Shown here one piece after another: positions 1 through 11,940 of a stretch of DNA of 64,000 bases. The notes beneath the pieces are model-generated. The model did no database searches. It was not told where the DNA came from and saw only the letters and a list, made by a program, of their open reading frames with translations. Position 1 is the stretch's first letter, and every line of letters begins with the position of its first letter. The stretch is from Alternaria dauci. Its lineage: Eukaryota > Ascomycota > Dothideomycetes > Pleosporales > Pleosporaceae. The position numbers were made by a program, and so were the translations under genes. The stretch covers positions 3,224,001 through 3,288,000 of the forward strand of contig NC_091272.1 in the NCBI RefSeq assembly GCF_042100115.1, in the 5' to 3' direction.

Positions 1-3000
1 TGATGTGAGATAAGAGGCACAGTGTGATGTGAGGAAAGAAACTTGGGCTTGTAGTACTTTGGTAGAGAATTCAAACCTTCATGCCGAAAACTCGCCTTTC
101 TTGCTTGCTGCTGTTATCTCGACTTCTCTAATGCAGTGACAAAGTGGTTTCTTGTGGGGTACAGTCCGTATTCATGCGTTTGGACCGATACCTGGGTTTG
201 AGGCAAGAAATACAAACCGCACAGTCGATATCGTGCTAGCGTCTGTACGGCATACACGAGGGTAACGAACTGTAGGGCGCACACTAGGCATGCAAGCCGA
301 ATGACATGCATAGAAGCCCGTGCCTTCTGCCTTCTAGAAGGAATATGTAGAGTGGATAGGGTCAGTGCTCACGACTAGATGCCGATGGGACACGAAGTAT
401 TGCAGGAGTGACGTAGCGTGGGAAGCCTGTGCTCGGTGACCTCACTTGCTGTCCAGGAACAAGAGGGGCTAGTGAGTGGCTGTGTGGGCATCAGCAGCGA
501 AAGAGCCGCTAGCCAAGCTTCGTCAAGCCTCTCGTGTAGGCCTTCGTATCTGCAGCCCTATGTCAGGCGGTGATGAGGCTCTGGCGCTTGGATATCTCCG
601 TAGCTTCCCCCAGTGTACAAGTGGGGGACAGTCATCTTCTAGAAGACCTTTAGAAGGCGCACTGACAATGTTGAGGCCTAAGGTTATTGGATACCGAAGA
701 GGATTGGCCGTGGATCGGGCCCGCAACATGTAGCTCGTCTTCTGATTCGTGTTGGGAAGCTTTGGCGAGACGGGTACGCAGTCAGCGCCATGGTGGTGGT
801 GGAGATGGTGTTGCCTTCGGTACCAATTCGGAGCCGCTCAGATACACAATATGGGGCTTGATAGTCTTTTTTTGTTCATCTGGGGAATCCAACCAAGTAC
901 GGAATGTTCCGGGGATTAGGGACACTTGTATGCTTGCGGGTCTGCAGGGTGTTCTAGATATACTTCAACGTCCAGGAAGCCGTCCGTACGTTAGCAAGCG
1001 CCGTTTTCAGATGGAGCAGACGGGGAGGCATCATGGCTCCCCGACTTCAAACCCAGTATCCCACCCGGTCAGACTTAGCACATGTACAATGGTCTTACAT
1101 CGTACGATAGGTCTGGATGGGTGTACTCGGGCAAGGGAGCGGAACTAAGGCCACCCATGCTCCCTGTAGGGCTGTTAGTGTCCGCTAGGGTCCACAAGCG
1201 CGGGACACTGGCATGTATTCTATATCCCTACTACGCTTAGGGACCGTGGCAAGATGACCCGGAAGCGCAAAGATTCGATTTGACTGTGATGCTCGATTCA
1301 TGGCCATGTCATGGGAGACACACTGTGGTACAGCAGGCAGACGATGAGCTGCTCTGCATCTTCCAGCCCTTTGAGTAGGCGAAGAAACGGTAGACACATT
1401 GCGCGTTGGACTGTATTGACCATGTTGTGTAGATAATGCAGTGTATTTGCATTATCATACGACGGCTTCGGTCTAGCGCTGCGTGTGATTTTAGGAGCGG
1501 CTGTACGATGATGCGGAACAAATGAAGATGAAGGTGTAACTCGGTTGGATGGAGCATCTCATAGGTTCGTCTCCTTGACGGCTGCTGACTGTCTGACCGG
1601 TTGGCTAGCCTCGGCATCTCGTAGGCTCATGAAGCGAGCCCGGGGGCTCATGTTGCGGAGAGCGAGATGTGTCAGCAGCGGGGCAAAACTGTTGTGTTGC
1701 CTTTTATGGATGGTGAGCTAGTGTCTTGCAGGGCCAACACCAAGGCTGTACCAGATCCAAATGGGTATGCTTGACGGCGGGACGCGTCGCATGTCTGTCA
1801 AGCAAGGACCATCAGATAAGATGTGCGGCCTCGCTTGCGCATGTGTCGGCCGATGAGCGATGCTGTACAGAGTTAGATTGAGCAGCCTCAAGGCGGATCC
1901 GGCGAAGGATGCGTGAGACGGGCTGGATTCTCAGCCCTCATGCACATTCTGCAGAAGCAGCGCTGGGGCAGGTCTAGCCAGTTCCCTCCGCTTACGTCAC
2001 TAGTGCGCTGCTACGTTGCGAAATGCAGAATTACTGCTTCGGGGAAGTAGTCGAGCGTAGTCGCAGCAGAAGGCCGTAGGGCTGTGGCTGTCTTGCTAAC
2101 CACGAAGACGGGGCCTTGTCTACGGCCTGGTTCGCAGTGCTGTATGGTTTGATTCCACTGTACGAGGATGCTCGCGATGCAAGCAGGCTGTACCACGTAG
2201 CCTGCTCTGATGCAATATGGTCAAAGTATATCACCTCACGTCGCCGAGCATTTCGTGATGGTGGTGGTCGCCTGGGAACGTTACATGGACAAGGCTACAG
2301 ATAAGTGTCCTGGCAATCGCGCTTACGTAGCCTTCTCGCTAACGTAGCGTACCACGTGTTGCCACCATAGGATTCCTTTCGGAGACGTAGGCAGCCGTGC
2401 CCGACCCTCACCGATTACCTACTAACCTCGTCAAATAACTGTTATCCTTCTCTAGTGCACGATAAGACATGTGAAAGGCTCTGCCTAGCGCTGCGTTCTT
2501 TTTTTCCCACCAGCCTAGCGAAGTATGAGATGGCCGTTCGCTTCCATGGTCACAACTCGGTCTTGTGTGGCATCCCGAAAGCTTCGGGGCTGGCGACGGC
2601 TAGGTAACCCTCACGAGAAAGGCGCTACACTGAGCAGGCTATTTCAACGGTAACCAGTAGCCCCCAGATCGGTGTTCATCGCAGCCATGAGCGCGGAAAA
2701 GCGGTGACAGAAATGGCATGCACTTTACACTGCTCGCGGCTAGCGCGAACGACACTTCACTACGACCGAACTTCGGCCTGTGGTTCTTGAAGCGAAAGCC
2801 CACCAGGCCAGCCGAACGTAACCTTGGGCCAGTATGTCGCTCTGATGTCGTCACCTCGCTGAAGGCCCTACACCCAGCGCATTACGGAGCAACCATGTCG
2901 AGCTACGTGAGCATCTCACTGCAAGAAGGGTCTTGTTCGATCGATCATTTGGAATGCGCCTTCGCAGTCAAGGGCTGCCGAACCTCAGGAAACACAGCCC

Positions 3001-3745
3001 TACCATGCATCGTGTGCGGAACGACAATCCCAAAGTGGAGACACTCTTTGAAAAGACAGCGCCAGGTACCTCTGACAGTTACTACGGTCGCGACGAGTGA
3101 CGAAACTGGCTACTGTTATTTTGTTGGCGGGAAATCGTTGTGCTTTAGCCCGGCAAGCATGCCAATCTTTTATCAAAGACTCGAAACAGTATAGCGCACG
3201 CCTCCATGCACACCCCTGCTCTCAAGCCATCGGTTGTGTAACTTTGGGAACCACTCCAAGACGAGAATAACAACAGTCGATGCGCTTCCTGCACTGGTGG
3301 ACCGTGCCTCGGCGCGTGTGCCGGGAACAAGCTGTACGAGCATGCAGCTCAAGCTATCTTCTGCATGTACTCCCGCTGGAAATCGCAATTTCAGGGTCTG
3401 CCGTGGCCGTTGAACTTAGTCGTGGGCAAAATTGCATGACAGACTGAACCCCTGCTCAAGCCACAGGTTGCCATCTCATGTGACTGACGCGGTTCCGACG
3501 GAGAGATGCGCGACGTCCCCACGGTGTATAAGATCTCACCTTGCCCACCGTTGTGTAAGCTGTCTCCACCACATAACTATCTCGACTTGAAGCATCGAAG
3601 CACTTGCACGTCAAACCAACATCGCCCATCAACATAGTCCCTAGCTTTGAGAGAGTATCAACACTCGTCTCTACACACGTTTTTGCAGTACACGGACGCA
3701 TCAACTCTCCTATCCTCATTTGCATACAACCGCAGATCAAGCGCG
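1..3745. other. gene-sparse stretch, no supported gene
   Basis: No open frame here shows fungal coding character, a recognisable domain or plausible splice joins. The longest frames (687-1148 starting at TTG, and 2718-3194 starting at ATG) have erratic composition and no domain I know. Two 12-bp perfect palindromes built around TTCTAGAA lie at 330-341 and 635-646. The last few hundred bases would be the promoter and 5' UTR of the bZIP gene, and a TATA-like GTATAAG sits near 3525. Confidence 0.6.
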
Positions 3746-4524
3746 ATGGATTCTCAATCATTCGATTACTGGATGGCACAAGGCAACTACATTGCACCAC
3801 CACACCAGACGGCCATATATGAGATGTCTCCAGACCTCTCTAAAGTTCCGAGTCTGAGCGGATCACCTGTTAGTATGATTAGTGCGCCTTCAAAACATGT
3901 CAACTGACCTTTCAAAGGTCTCGTCTACATACGACCACTTTCCTGCACCTATCCACCAAGCTTACTACCCTCAAATCGTCGACGAACCCATGCAGTTTGG
4001 ATCGTATCCCATGCCAATGACCCCCTCGGATTTCGGTTCAGAGCATGACAGCCCATATTGCAGTCCAAGGCCATTACAGCACACTGAACCTCCTTTCGGA
4101 ACTATTCATAAACCTGCACCAGCCGAACGAACCCATACCACCTCAGGAGTATGTATCGCCTAATCTACACACACACAAGCTCAAACTAATGTGTGGATAG
4201 CGTCGGAGAGCTCAGAACCGCGCCGCACAACGTGCATTTCGAGAGCGCAAAGAGAAGCACGCCAGAGATCTTGAAGCCCAGCTCTCCGTCTTGAACGACA
4301 AATACACCAAGCTCGAAACATCACACACGGAGCTCAACGCTGCCTATGAAAAGCTCCGAAGGACAATCGAGCTGCTCACACAGGACGACGATGCAGAGGG
4401 TGAAGATGAGGATGGGACGATGGCCCGCAGAAGAGGAAGCCATTCCGATACCCTTCGCAAGCTCCTGGATATATTACATGGAGAGTTCAAGGGAGCCATG
4501 CCGGTGAAAACAGAGACATCCTAG
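3746..4524 (+). CDS. AP-1/Yap-type bZIP transcription factor
   Basis: Three exons, 3746-3868, 3918-4148 and 4201-4524, give about 225 residues. Both introns (49 and 52 bp) are phase 0, with GTTAGT/GTATGT donors and CTGAC/CTAAT branch sites. The third exon opens straight into the basic region, and NRAAQRAFRERK fits the NxxAQxxFR signature of the Yap1/Pap1 subfamily. A leucine-zipper-like heptad follows, then an acidic run (DDDAEGEDEDG) and a short tail. The family binds DNA as dimers in the nucleus and usually controls stress or metabolic genes. The protein is shorter than Yap1 and I see no C-terminal cysteine-rich redox domain, so a small Yap-like regulator is more likely than the oxidative-stress master factor. 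The start is the first ATG that gives an open first exon. The target genes cannot be told from sequence. Confidence 0.88.
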
Positions 4525-6653
4525 CCCATGGATAGCCAACTTGGGGTAACGGATTTCCAAGATTCCGACTTCGCTTCTTGTCTATACATTTTTTGTTTTT
4601 GCGTTGATGTTAGCGATCATTGGAGGATATGTCTTTGGCGCTTTTGGTGGCAATGGTTGCTTTTCCGTCTACGGCCTGGCATCTAGCATTCGCTTCTGAG
4701 CTGCTAGTTTGTTAGCAAGCGAGCCGATAATCGCAGTTGGCTCTATGCTCGCTATACGTTTATGACTGATGAAGCTACGGCAAATCTATCGTACATAGTA
4801 CCTAATACCAACTTGTAAGCATCAAGAACCTGAGTTGTAAACGGCATAAGCTTCTGCCCCTTGAATCCGTGCATAGTCTGCGTACGGGAATGTATAAATG
4901 TCTGCCTTGGGTGAGCAGCATCGTCACAGGCCCCCCACTCCCCCATACTCCCAGCCAGACCAGCTGAAATGCCGATTAAGGAAGCCGGGCCGTCAGCAGC
5001 AGCCCCCTTCTCCACACCTCCGCATTGCCACCAATGAACGTTTCAACAGCTCCGGTCGGAAAACGCTCATTCTGATCAGCCCCAAGATCTCACGGTGGTA
5101 CGCAATGGCCTACATCGAATAGGGAAATAGCAATAGGAACCATCAAGGCAGCCATGTTGGTGGCGCCCAATGAGTCCAAGTCAAGTCGCAGCGAAGTGCC
5201 TATTTAGTAGGCTTCGGTGTGGTGCAATCCAACACTTGTAGCACGTGCAGTACTAAATGAAGTTCAGTCTTTCTTATTTACGTATTAACAACTTCCTAAC
5301 AGGATGCATATCTGTATATGGAAAAGAGCGAAATCCGAAGAGAACCATGTGGCAGGAGGTGAACGAAGTGGTGTTGGACTGGTACCCGGATGGCCGGCCC
5401 GCTGTGAACGCTATTGCACGTGCATTAACTTTCACCGCGGAAAGGCCGTCCTCGCAAAGTCTAGAGGCAGGTGCGACGATAGTCTGCGGCCAATGTCGAC
5501 CCGTTGCGAGGCTTTAGCTACCCAGGTAATGCGATGTACCAGGGATGCTCCTGACCCGTTACCCACCAAACAAATATCCCCGTTAAGGATTAAAGTCTCC
5601 AAGGCTTGGCCACCCGCAACCATGCTATTGGGACGTGTCGAGTATCCCACCTTACCGAAACTGGGTATAACCAATCGACCACGCCGACGTGCGCTTTCAC
5701 CGCGCTAGCACTCACAACGGAGCGAACAGCCGAGAGGCTACATGCAAAGCGCGACGCCAGAGGTGACCTCGTAAATGCAAGTCATCCCGCGCGACGGCTG
5801 AAGGCGCACAATGCCAACCACCGCTCGCCTCTACCTAGCATCTTTTCTTGCCCTGCCATCATGTGCATTAGACAATTTGGCATAACTAGGACAACACAGG
5901 CAAAGCGAAGAGGTAAGAATAGACGAAGCAGTCTGTGTTCTGTGCTACTACTTGCATCCTTACGACTTTGGCCCTGCAAAGGCTTTGGCCCCCAAAAAGC
6001 TTGTTCGTCGCCCTGTTTGTTCACTATTCACGAGACGGACGTTACCGTACCTAACGCTTGTGTAACCCAAAAATAGTTTTCTTTCCGCACGACACCACGC
6101 CCTTTGCAGGAAAAAAAATCGATGGATGGGGCGCCTTAACGTCCTGCACAGCTGGCCTGTCGGATTTTTCTGTCAAGGGCGTGGTATGATCTCGCTAATT
6201 TGGTAGCGGGCATGACGACATTGCTAGGTTTATTGTTTGTTGAGTCTTTGAGACGCCTCATCGAGATGCCACGAATTCGTGGGTACTTCCAAGTTGGATC
6301 CAGCTTTTCATATCTGTCCTTAATCATCCTGCAATGCTGGTCGTCAGAACGCCAACAATTGTCGCGTACCATCGCGATACTGGTGACATCTATATTCATA
6401 GATATGCAAGTGGCTGAATCATTACATAGCGTCTATTGTCTAACTCGGTTCAATGTTTTGGCCTAGGAAGAAAGATGTAAATCCATCTACGTCGGCGACC
6501 CTACCCCGCCAACGGGCAATTACTGTGTATCCCCATGTTTACCCCATGACGTCGAGCCAGACTCCCAAAAAACTCCATGTTTCAGATCATTTCTCATGCC
6601 AAACGAACGGGCCGATTCGCTCAAACAAACTTTGGCCATGATGAATGACGCCC
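4525..6653. other. intergenic, nothing recognised
   Basis: About 2.1 kb between the bZIP stop and the end of the convergently oriented secreted-protein gene. Frames such as 5304-5708 and 5606-6076 are open by chance: no domain, no consistent composition and no splice partners. I see no repeat or transposon feature. Confidence 0.55.
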
Positions 6654-7118
6654 TCAGCATGCAATACTCCTCGCAGTCGCACCCGTGCCCTGGCCTTCTG
6701 GTGCTGCCATAAAGTCGTCGCCCGTAAGCGCTCTACTGAACATTAAGCACGCCGTCTCAAGCTGCCCGCCAGCCGTGCCATAGTATCCCGCCGGCACCAC
6801 CACGTTCTCTGCCCAGTATGCCGTCTTGCACTCGACATGGTATCCGTAGCCGTAGCATTGCTCTAGGCACTGTTGTGCCATGGCAGTGGTGTTTGATGTG
6901 TAGGACGGGTAGTAGGAGCTGTACAGCACATCGTCGTGTGCAGCTGGTGCAGGCACGTAGGACGTGCTTGAATCGGCGGGCAGAAGATTCGTAACGGTGC
7001 AGGTCGAGGGTATAGGCATGATCGCGGGCCCGCCTGCTCGAGCAGCGGTGTTCGATGTGGGTAACGCGGAGGCCAACGAGCAGAAGGCTGCAGCGAGAAT
7101 GGTGGCTGAGATGTGCAT
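6654..7118 (-). CDS. small secreted cysteine-containing protein (apple/PAN-like)
   Basis: A single-exon protein of 154 residues. It begins with a clear signal peptide (MHISATILAAAFCSLASA, cleavage near residue 18-20). The mature part has six cysteines, consistent with three disulfides, a tyrosine-rich middle and NTT as a possible glycosylation site. The pattern of two CxxxC-spaced cysteines, then an aromatic stretch, then TACLMFSRALTGDDF resembles an apple/PAN-like segment found in many extracellular fungal proteins; I recall that pattern and could not search it. It is predicted to be secreted to the apoplast or wall. Small size, cysteines and isolation in a gene-sparse region make it an effector candidate, but no function is demonstrated. 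A TATA-rich element lies about 80 bp upstream. Confidence 0.8.
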   Translation of the reverse strand: MHISATILAAAFCSLASALPTSNTAARAGGPAIMPIPSTCTVTNLLPADSSTSYVPAPAAHDDVLYSSYYPSYTSNTTAMAQQCLEQCYGYGYHVECKTAYWAENVVVPAGYYGTAGGQLETACLMFSRALTGDDFMAAPEGQGTGATARSIAC

Positions 7119-7196
7119 CGTCGCGAAGTAAATGTATGTGATATTAGTTCTCGTTGCTTGGGTAAAGCCTCACAGTATCAGGAGCGCAGAATACTG

Positions 7197-7206
7197 TATA
7201 TATATT
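7197..7206 (-). promoter_or_regulatory. TATA-like element of the secreted-protein gene
   Basis: An alternating TA run lies 79-88 bp upstream of the ATG at 7118 on the minus strand, at a normal distance for a fungal TATA box. Its role is inferred from position only. Confidence 0.45.
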
Positions 7207-7948
7207 CTTGCGCCCCGTTGCATGATGCCTGTTGGTGTGATGTCAATGTGGGTAGCTGGTAGGACCAACCTCCTGGCCAGCGCGTTCAGCCGCAGCATTG
7301 TGCGTCCATCATCATTTAGCCTACCAAAGATCGCCCCTCAGAGCCACCTGGAATGCAACGATGCCTAGCAACCCCTACTATTGGATTCGTATTTGCCTAG
7401 CAAGGGGCGATGTAACGAACAAGGCTGTCCGCAATACTTCGAAGGTGCCGCCTTGTTCGGGATGATGTCAGTTCAAGGGCACCTGCGCCGTGATACCGTC
7501 CTGTCAAGGTTGGAGCGACACGGGGATATCCTGGAACGGCAACCTGTGTCGCACCGCACTTGCTGACAAAATATCTCAGGCTTGATGCCGCGCGCCTTGT
7601 ATTGTTGACTGAACGTATGCTGTGCGAGGATGGAGAAGAACAGATTCGTGGAAAGAGGCGGAACCACTCACGTCCACTAACAAAGTGCAACTTGACACAA
7701 CTACCATTACCATACACCCATGATGCTCCTCAGTTTAACAATGTCTGTCAAGTTTAACAAGTTATATCTTCGCACCCAATGGAGCCGATTCGCCGTTTCC
7801 AAAGAAGACAAACAGCGAGCACACAGGTGGTGACGACACGATTCCAGACCACGAAATAGCGCCTCACACCATCCAAGACCTATCCAAGCTACTACTCCTC
7901 ACAATTACTCTCCGAATCAACAAACAATCAAACCACATCCCAAAAACC
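7207..7948. other. divergent intergenic region
   Basis: Separates the minus-strand secreted-protein gene from the plus-strand lipocalin-like gene and presumably holds both promoters. The frames seen here have no coding character. A pyrimidine/AC-rich leader directly precedes the ATG at 7949, typical of a fungal 5' UTR. Confidence 0.5.
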
Positions 7949-8497
7949 ATGGCCGCCCCACCCAACAAATCCCTACAATCCCTATCCGGCAAATGGCAAC
8001 TAAACAAGACCTGCTCCGACGACTTCGCCTCTGTCCTCGCCCTCCAAGGCGTAAACATTCTCATCCGCAAGACCGCCACCGCAGCTTCTATTCATCTCAA
8101 AATCAGCCAGCCAGACGGCCAGCACATCAAGATGGCGCAGTCGATAACGAGCGGCAAGATCCCTGGTACGACTGAGGAGTACACGTTGGACTACGAGTGG
8201 CGCACCAACCAAGATGGTTTCTTTGGTGAGGTATCGGGAAGGAGTCGGTGGGTTAGTGTCGAGGAAGGGGGGAAAATGGGTGTAGTTGGCGAGGGGGAAG
8301 GTGAATGGATTGAAGGGGATAGCGAGGGGAAATTGATTCATGCAGAGGGGAAGAAGGAGGGGGAATGGGAGGCTAGCCACCTTTGGGGCTTTGAGATGGT
8401 GGACGGGGAGAGGAGACATACGAGACGTGTGAGGGTTAGCAATGCCAAGGGCGAAGAGCTGAGGGTGAGGATGGTGTATGATTTTGTTGGCGAATAG
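7949..8497 (+). CDS. fungal lipocalin-like / fatty-acid-binding-like protein
   Basis: Single-exon protein of 182 residues without a signal peptide. The N-terminal SLSGKWQLNKTCSDD followed by LALQGVNILIRK is the hallmark opening of a fungal family with a predicted lipocalin-like beta-barrel: Gly-x-Trp near the N terminus, then alternating beta strands ending in VRMVYDFVGE. A conserved stretch, GTTEEYTLDYEW, sits near the middle. Such proteins are thought to bind small hydrophobic ligands in the cytosol, but no ligand can be named. The middle is rich in Gly and Glu. The start is supported by the CCAAAAACC-ATG context and by where family similarity begins. Confidence 0.8.
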   Translation: MAAPPNKSLQSLSGKWQLNKTCSDDFASVLALQGVNILIRKTATAASIHLKISQPDGQHIKMAQSITSGKIPGTTEEYTLDYEWRTNQDGFFGEVSGRSRWVSVEEGGKMGVVGEGEGEWIEGDSEGKLIHAEGKKEGEWEASHLWGFEMVDGERRHTRRVRVSNAKGEELRVRMVYDFVGE

Positions 8498-8767
8498 CTT
8501 GTTTGGTTATTAGGTCGAAGCTGTGTGACCACGAATCAGGCTATATAAGAAGGATTCAAACAAAAGCCGACGTCTGCGAGGACCGCCGTGTATGACGTGT
8601 GATGTTTCCATTATCTACATCTACTTTGGCAAAACGCTAATGTTATCTCGAGTCCGCTGTTAAGATCGCCAATAACGAATAAACTGATTTTATGGGCCGA
8701 GTCCTACTCTTCTTGTTATGACGGTATGCTGCGCAAAGATAGTATTCTCTCCGTGTCCCTGCATTCC

Positions 8768-11700
8768 TCATTTCCAACCACTTAGCCCCGCCCAGGGATC
8801 GTTCCCGTTCTGACCCTGTCCTTGTGCTGGTCTCTGCGGGTTCGCGTATCCCCCCGGTCCATTTGGATAGCCTCCCTGGCTGAAATGACCATAATCTTGC
8901 TGATATTGACTAGGCGGCGGTCCTGGTGGAGGTGGCGGTGGAACATAACCCTGTGGAAGGTTATTCTGAGGTGCTCCACCCCACTGTTGCTGCTGATTTG
9001 AAGGAGGTTGACCCCATGGCTGATGCGGTTGGTGTTGGGGAGGAGGTGGAGAGAAGAATTGTTGGTGTGCTGGTGGTGAGGTGGGGTTGTATTGGTTGTG
9101 AATCGCAGGGTTGTAAGCCGATGAGCCCTGCGAGTTCTGGCTTTGATGCGTGGGATATTGCTGTCCATAGCTTTCCCGTCGTGGGGGTGGTTGCTGGCTG
9201 TAGCTGTTTGAGGGTTGGCCGTAGGATTGCTGTGGCGACATGAACTGTTGGCTTGGACCTGTCGTCATCGGATAGCGCGGCGTGACAGGCGGTGATGCTG
9301 CAGGATTATACGCCGCGTGGCTAGCCCCTGATGTTGATGGATATCCAGGTGTGGATGAAAGCGGAGGCGGTATGCTCTTCTTGCGGCCTCCACCTTGTGA
9401 TACAGGTGAGCTTGAAGGTTCCATCGACATCCTCTCCATTAGCTCCCTCATTCTTTGTTGTTCCTGATCTGCGCCCTGTGCCTTGTTGCGCTCCTCAATC
9501 TTAGTCAGAAGCTGGCCGCCCTCACTGCGTCTGTTATTCACAAAAGTTTCAACGTTCTTCTGTAAGCTTAACACGGTGTCCTTCATCTCCGAATAAAAGG
9601 TTTGAGCGCGCGACAATCCGGCAACAAGATCATTGAAGCTTTGGTATACTCTGCGATATTTGGTCATGACAGTGTTTCGTTGTCTGGAAAAGGCCTCATA
9701 TTTGCTTTGCTCAGATCGCACGCGCTTGTCTTTGAGCAAGTCTGAGTAAGTTCGAGTGAGCTCTTTCAAGAATGAAGCTTGTTTATGGTTGGCCTGTAGT
9801 ATGCGATTCTGGTGCGGCCTGAACTTCTCCAGCTCAGCTTTAAACAACTGCGACTCCTGGTTCGCAATGGCTTTCTTGTTCAGAATTAATACATTGGAGA
9901 TGTCATCAGAGTGAACCTGTCAAAGTTAATACATGGCATACTTGAGCGTCGGTGATGACATACCTTGTCTTTGAGGTCCTTGAGTATCTGCGTCCTCTCC
10001 TTCTTGACAAGGTTCAGCTTCCGCAAGATATCCTCGACAGCTGCAATCTGATCTGCGACCGATGGACCCTCATCAATGTCATCGTCGATGAGGTTGCCTT
10101 CCGCGGGCCTAGGGCTTTTGCCCTTGCTCGCGCCTGCCTTGACCATAGCTCTGGAGTACAATACATCGGCTTCATCCGTCTCGCCGGCTGATCGCATCTC
10201 GTCAAAGTCGGCTTCACATTGCCTGAACGTGTTGTACAACTGTGCGTCGCTAGTGCTCGCCTCTTGAACGGCACCCCGATAGTTCCTGATATCGTCCCGC
10301 AGTGTGGACGTCAAACGAGAGCTAGGCTGCTGCAACCAGTCGGCTCCGTACTTGGACCTCATCTTCTCACAGACACTTTCTTCCATGTCTAGTTGTTTCA
10401 TGCTGGCATCAAGTGAAGCCAGTATCTCTGACTTGTCCTTGTCCAGTTGCTCAAATGCAGGGCCGAACGATTGGTGTCCAGCAAGCTCTTCACACCAGAT
10501 CCGGAAATCGTTGTCGACATGGTTATCTTGGTCCATGCCTCCTCGCAGTACATTAAGACTATCAGGTAGTTTGAGATAGTCCAGGCTAGCGGCCATTTCA
10601 TCGTTGGCAACCTCGACACGCTCACTCTCAGCGCGTATTAGCTTAGCCTTCTCCTCATCGTACAAACTGGCTGATTCAGTGACTGCGAGTGGGACAATCT
10701 TCTGGAAGATGTCTGGACCGATGATTCTCTGGATGTCCTGTCCCTGGTATAACTCGCTAACGGGTATCGCCTTGGCCGCAGGCATCTTGGGCACTGGGGT
10801 CAAGGCCGCTTCATTCGGGATGCCCTGGTGGTAGATGAAGTCATTGTCTTTGGAAAACTCTGCCAACTTTTCCTGAACGTTTGCCAAATGCTTCTTGGTC
10901 ATCTCTGCTAATATTCCCCCAGTCTCCGAGGTCAGATTCGAGTTGGCCGGCGCGTTGTTTGGGAAGCTATGGGCTGCTCGGTTGGCGTCTTTGGCATGCG
11001 TTTCGGCGACTTGCAGTCTACAGATGGCCACACCGTGCGTGTTCGCGTCGTCGTCGGCCAGAGCCTGATAGTACTGGGCTAGCGAAGCCATGTGATGTGA
11101 TTTGATCTGCCAGACAGTCAGTTTCCAATTGCAAACGTTGTGATCATGTCCTCACCTGGCAAACCAAAAGCCAGACCTTCTCGAAGACGGCGTTTGTGAC
11201 ATTTTCCTGCGCGCCTTCCGTTGCCTGTGTGTACAGAAACGCGGCCTGACTCGCCAGTTTTGCCAACAGGCCGACTTTTTTACCGTCGGCAATCTGCTTC
11301 TCCAGGAACACCTCTTGCGCTTGTGCCAGCATAATCGCTATCAGAGTCTTGACCGTCTCGCGGCTAAGGTCGGTCGACGGTGCGTGTAGGAAGTTCTCGT
11401 TGATGTATGTGAACATGCCGGCCGAGGCTTGGAAGGAATGGTACGAGGTCTTGAGCCCGACATCCTCGTGGCGGTTCTGGTGTGCGGCGTGGCAAGAGAG
11501 GACAGCAGAGATGTTGAAGATGATGCTAGCCTTTTCGTATGCGAGGGAGTACTGAGAGGTGGGTTTATGTGTAAAGGCATCGAACCTGGCCATGGTTAGC
11601 CCTGGTTAGTCCTGCTCATCCTCTGCTGCATTCCCTCTACCCGCAGGTTCGGGACGTACCATGTGAAGCTGATCTTGATGTGGTTCTCATCAACGGGGAA

Positions 11701-11940
11701 TCTCAAGTCGAGGAGTTCGAGCTGTCCGTAGTATCTGTAGAGCAGGTCCCGGCCCGCTGCACTGTCCTTGCCGGCACCTCGCATATCTTGGCGCAGGCGG
11801 TTGAGCGTTGCACATTCCTCATTGTAGCGCTCTGGGTCGTCGCCATATGTGGCGCGTATGTACTGCTTCAGCGGGGTTATCCAGTCAATCTCGCTCGTCT
11901 GCTTCAGCGGCACCGAGATCATGGGTATCTGCGTCGTCAT
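8768..11940 (-). CDS. BRO1: BRO1-domain endosomal sorting protein
   Basis: Four exons on the minus strand, 11940-11660, 11585-11156, 11106-9964 and 9916-8768, join in frame to 1000 residues. Introns are 74, 49 and 47 bp. Residues about 5-390 form a BRO1 domain, with an opening like ISVPLKQTSEIDW and the TWFDAFTHKPTSQYSLAYEK block that spans the first splice junction. A coiled-coil V-domain-like middle follows, then a C-terminal tail very rich in Pro, Gln, Tyr and Gly, as in fungal Bro1/Vps31 and PalA relatives. Bro1 acts on endosomes, binds the ESCRT-III subunit Snf7 and recruits deubiquitination for sorting into multivesicular bodies. The endocytic form (BRO1) fits better than PalA/Rim20 because of the Pro/Gln-rich tail and the length, but the two are related. 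The MDJ1 gene lies upstream on the same strand. Confidence 0.92.

Noticed and set aside
687..1148. 153-codon open frame on the plus strand
   Set aside because: Starts at TTG, no domain and non-coding composition.
2718..3194. 158-codon ATG frame with several cysteines on the plus strand
   Set aside because: No real signal peptide, no domain, uneven composition and no splice partners; probably chance.
5304..6076. Two overlapping open frames of 134 and 156 codons
   Set aside because: No recognisable domain or conserved motif; composition like intergenic DNA.
9080..9243. Open frames opposite the repetitive C-terminal part of BRO1
   Set aside because: Shadows of the Pro/Gln-rich coding sequence on the other strand.
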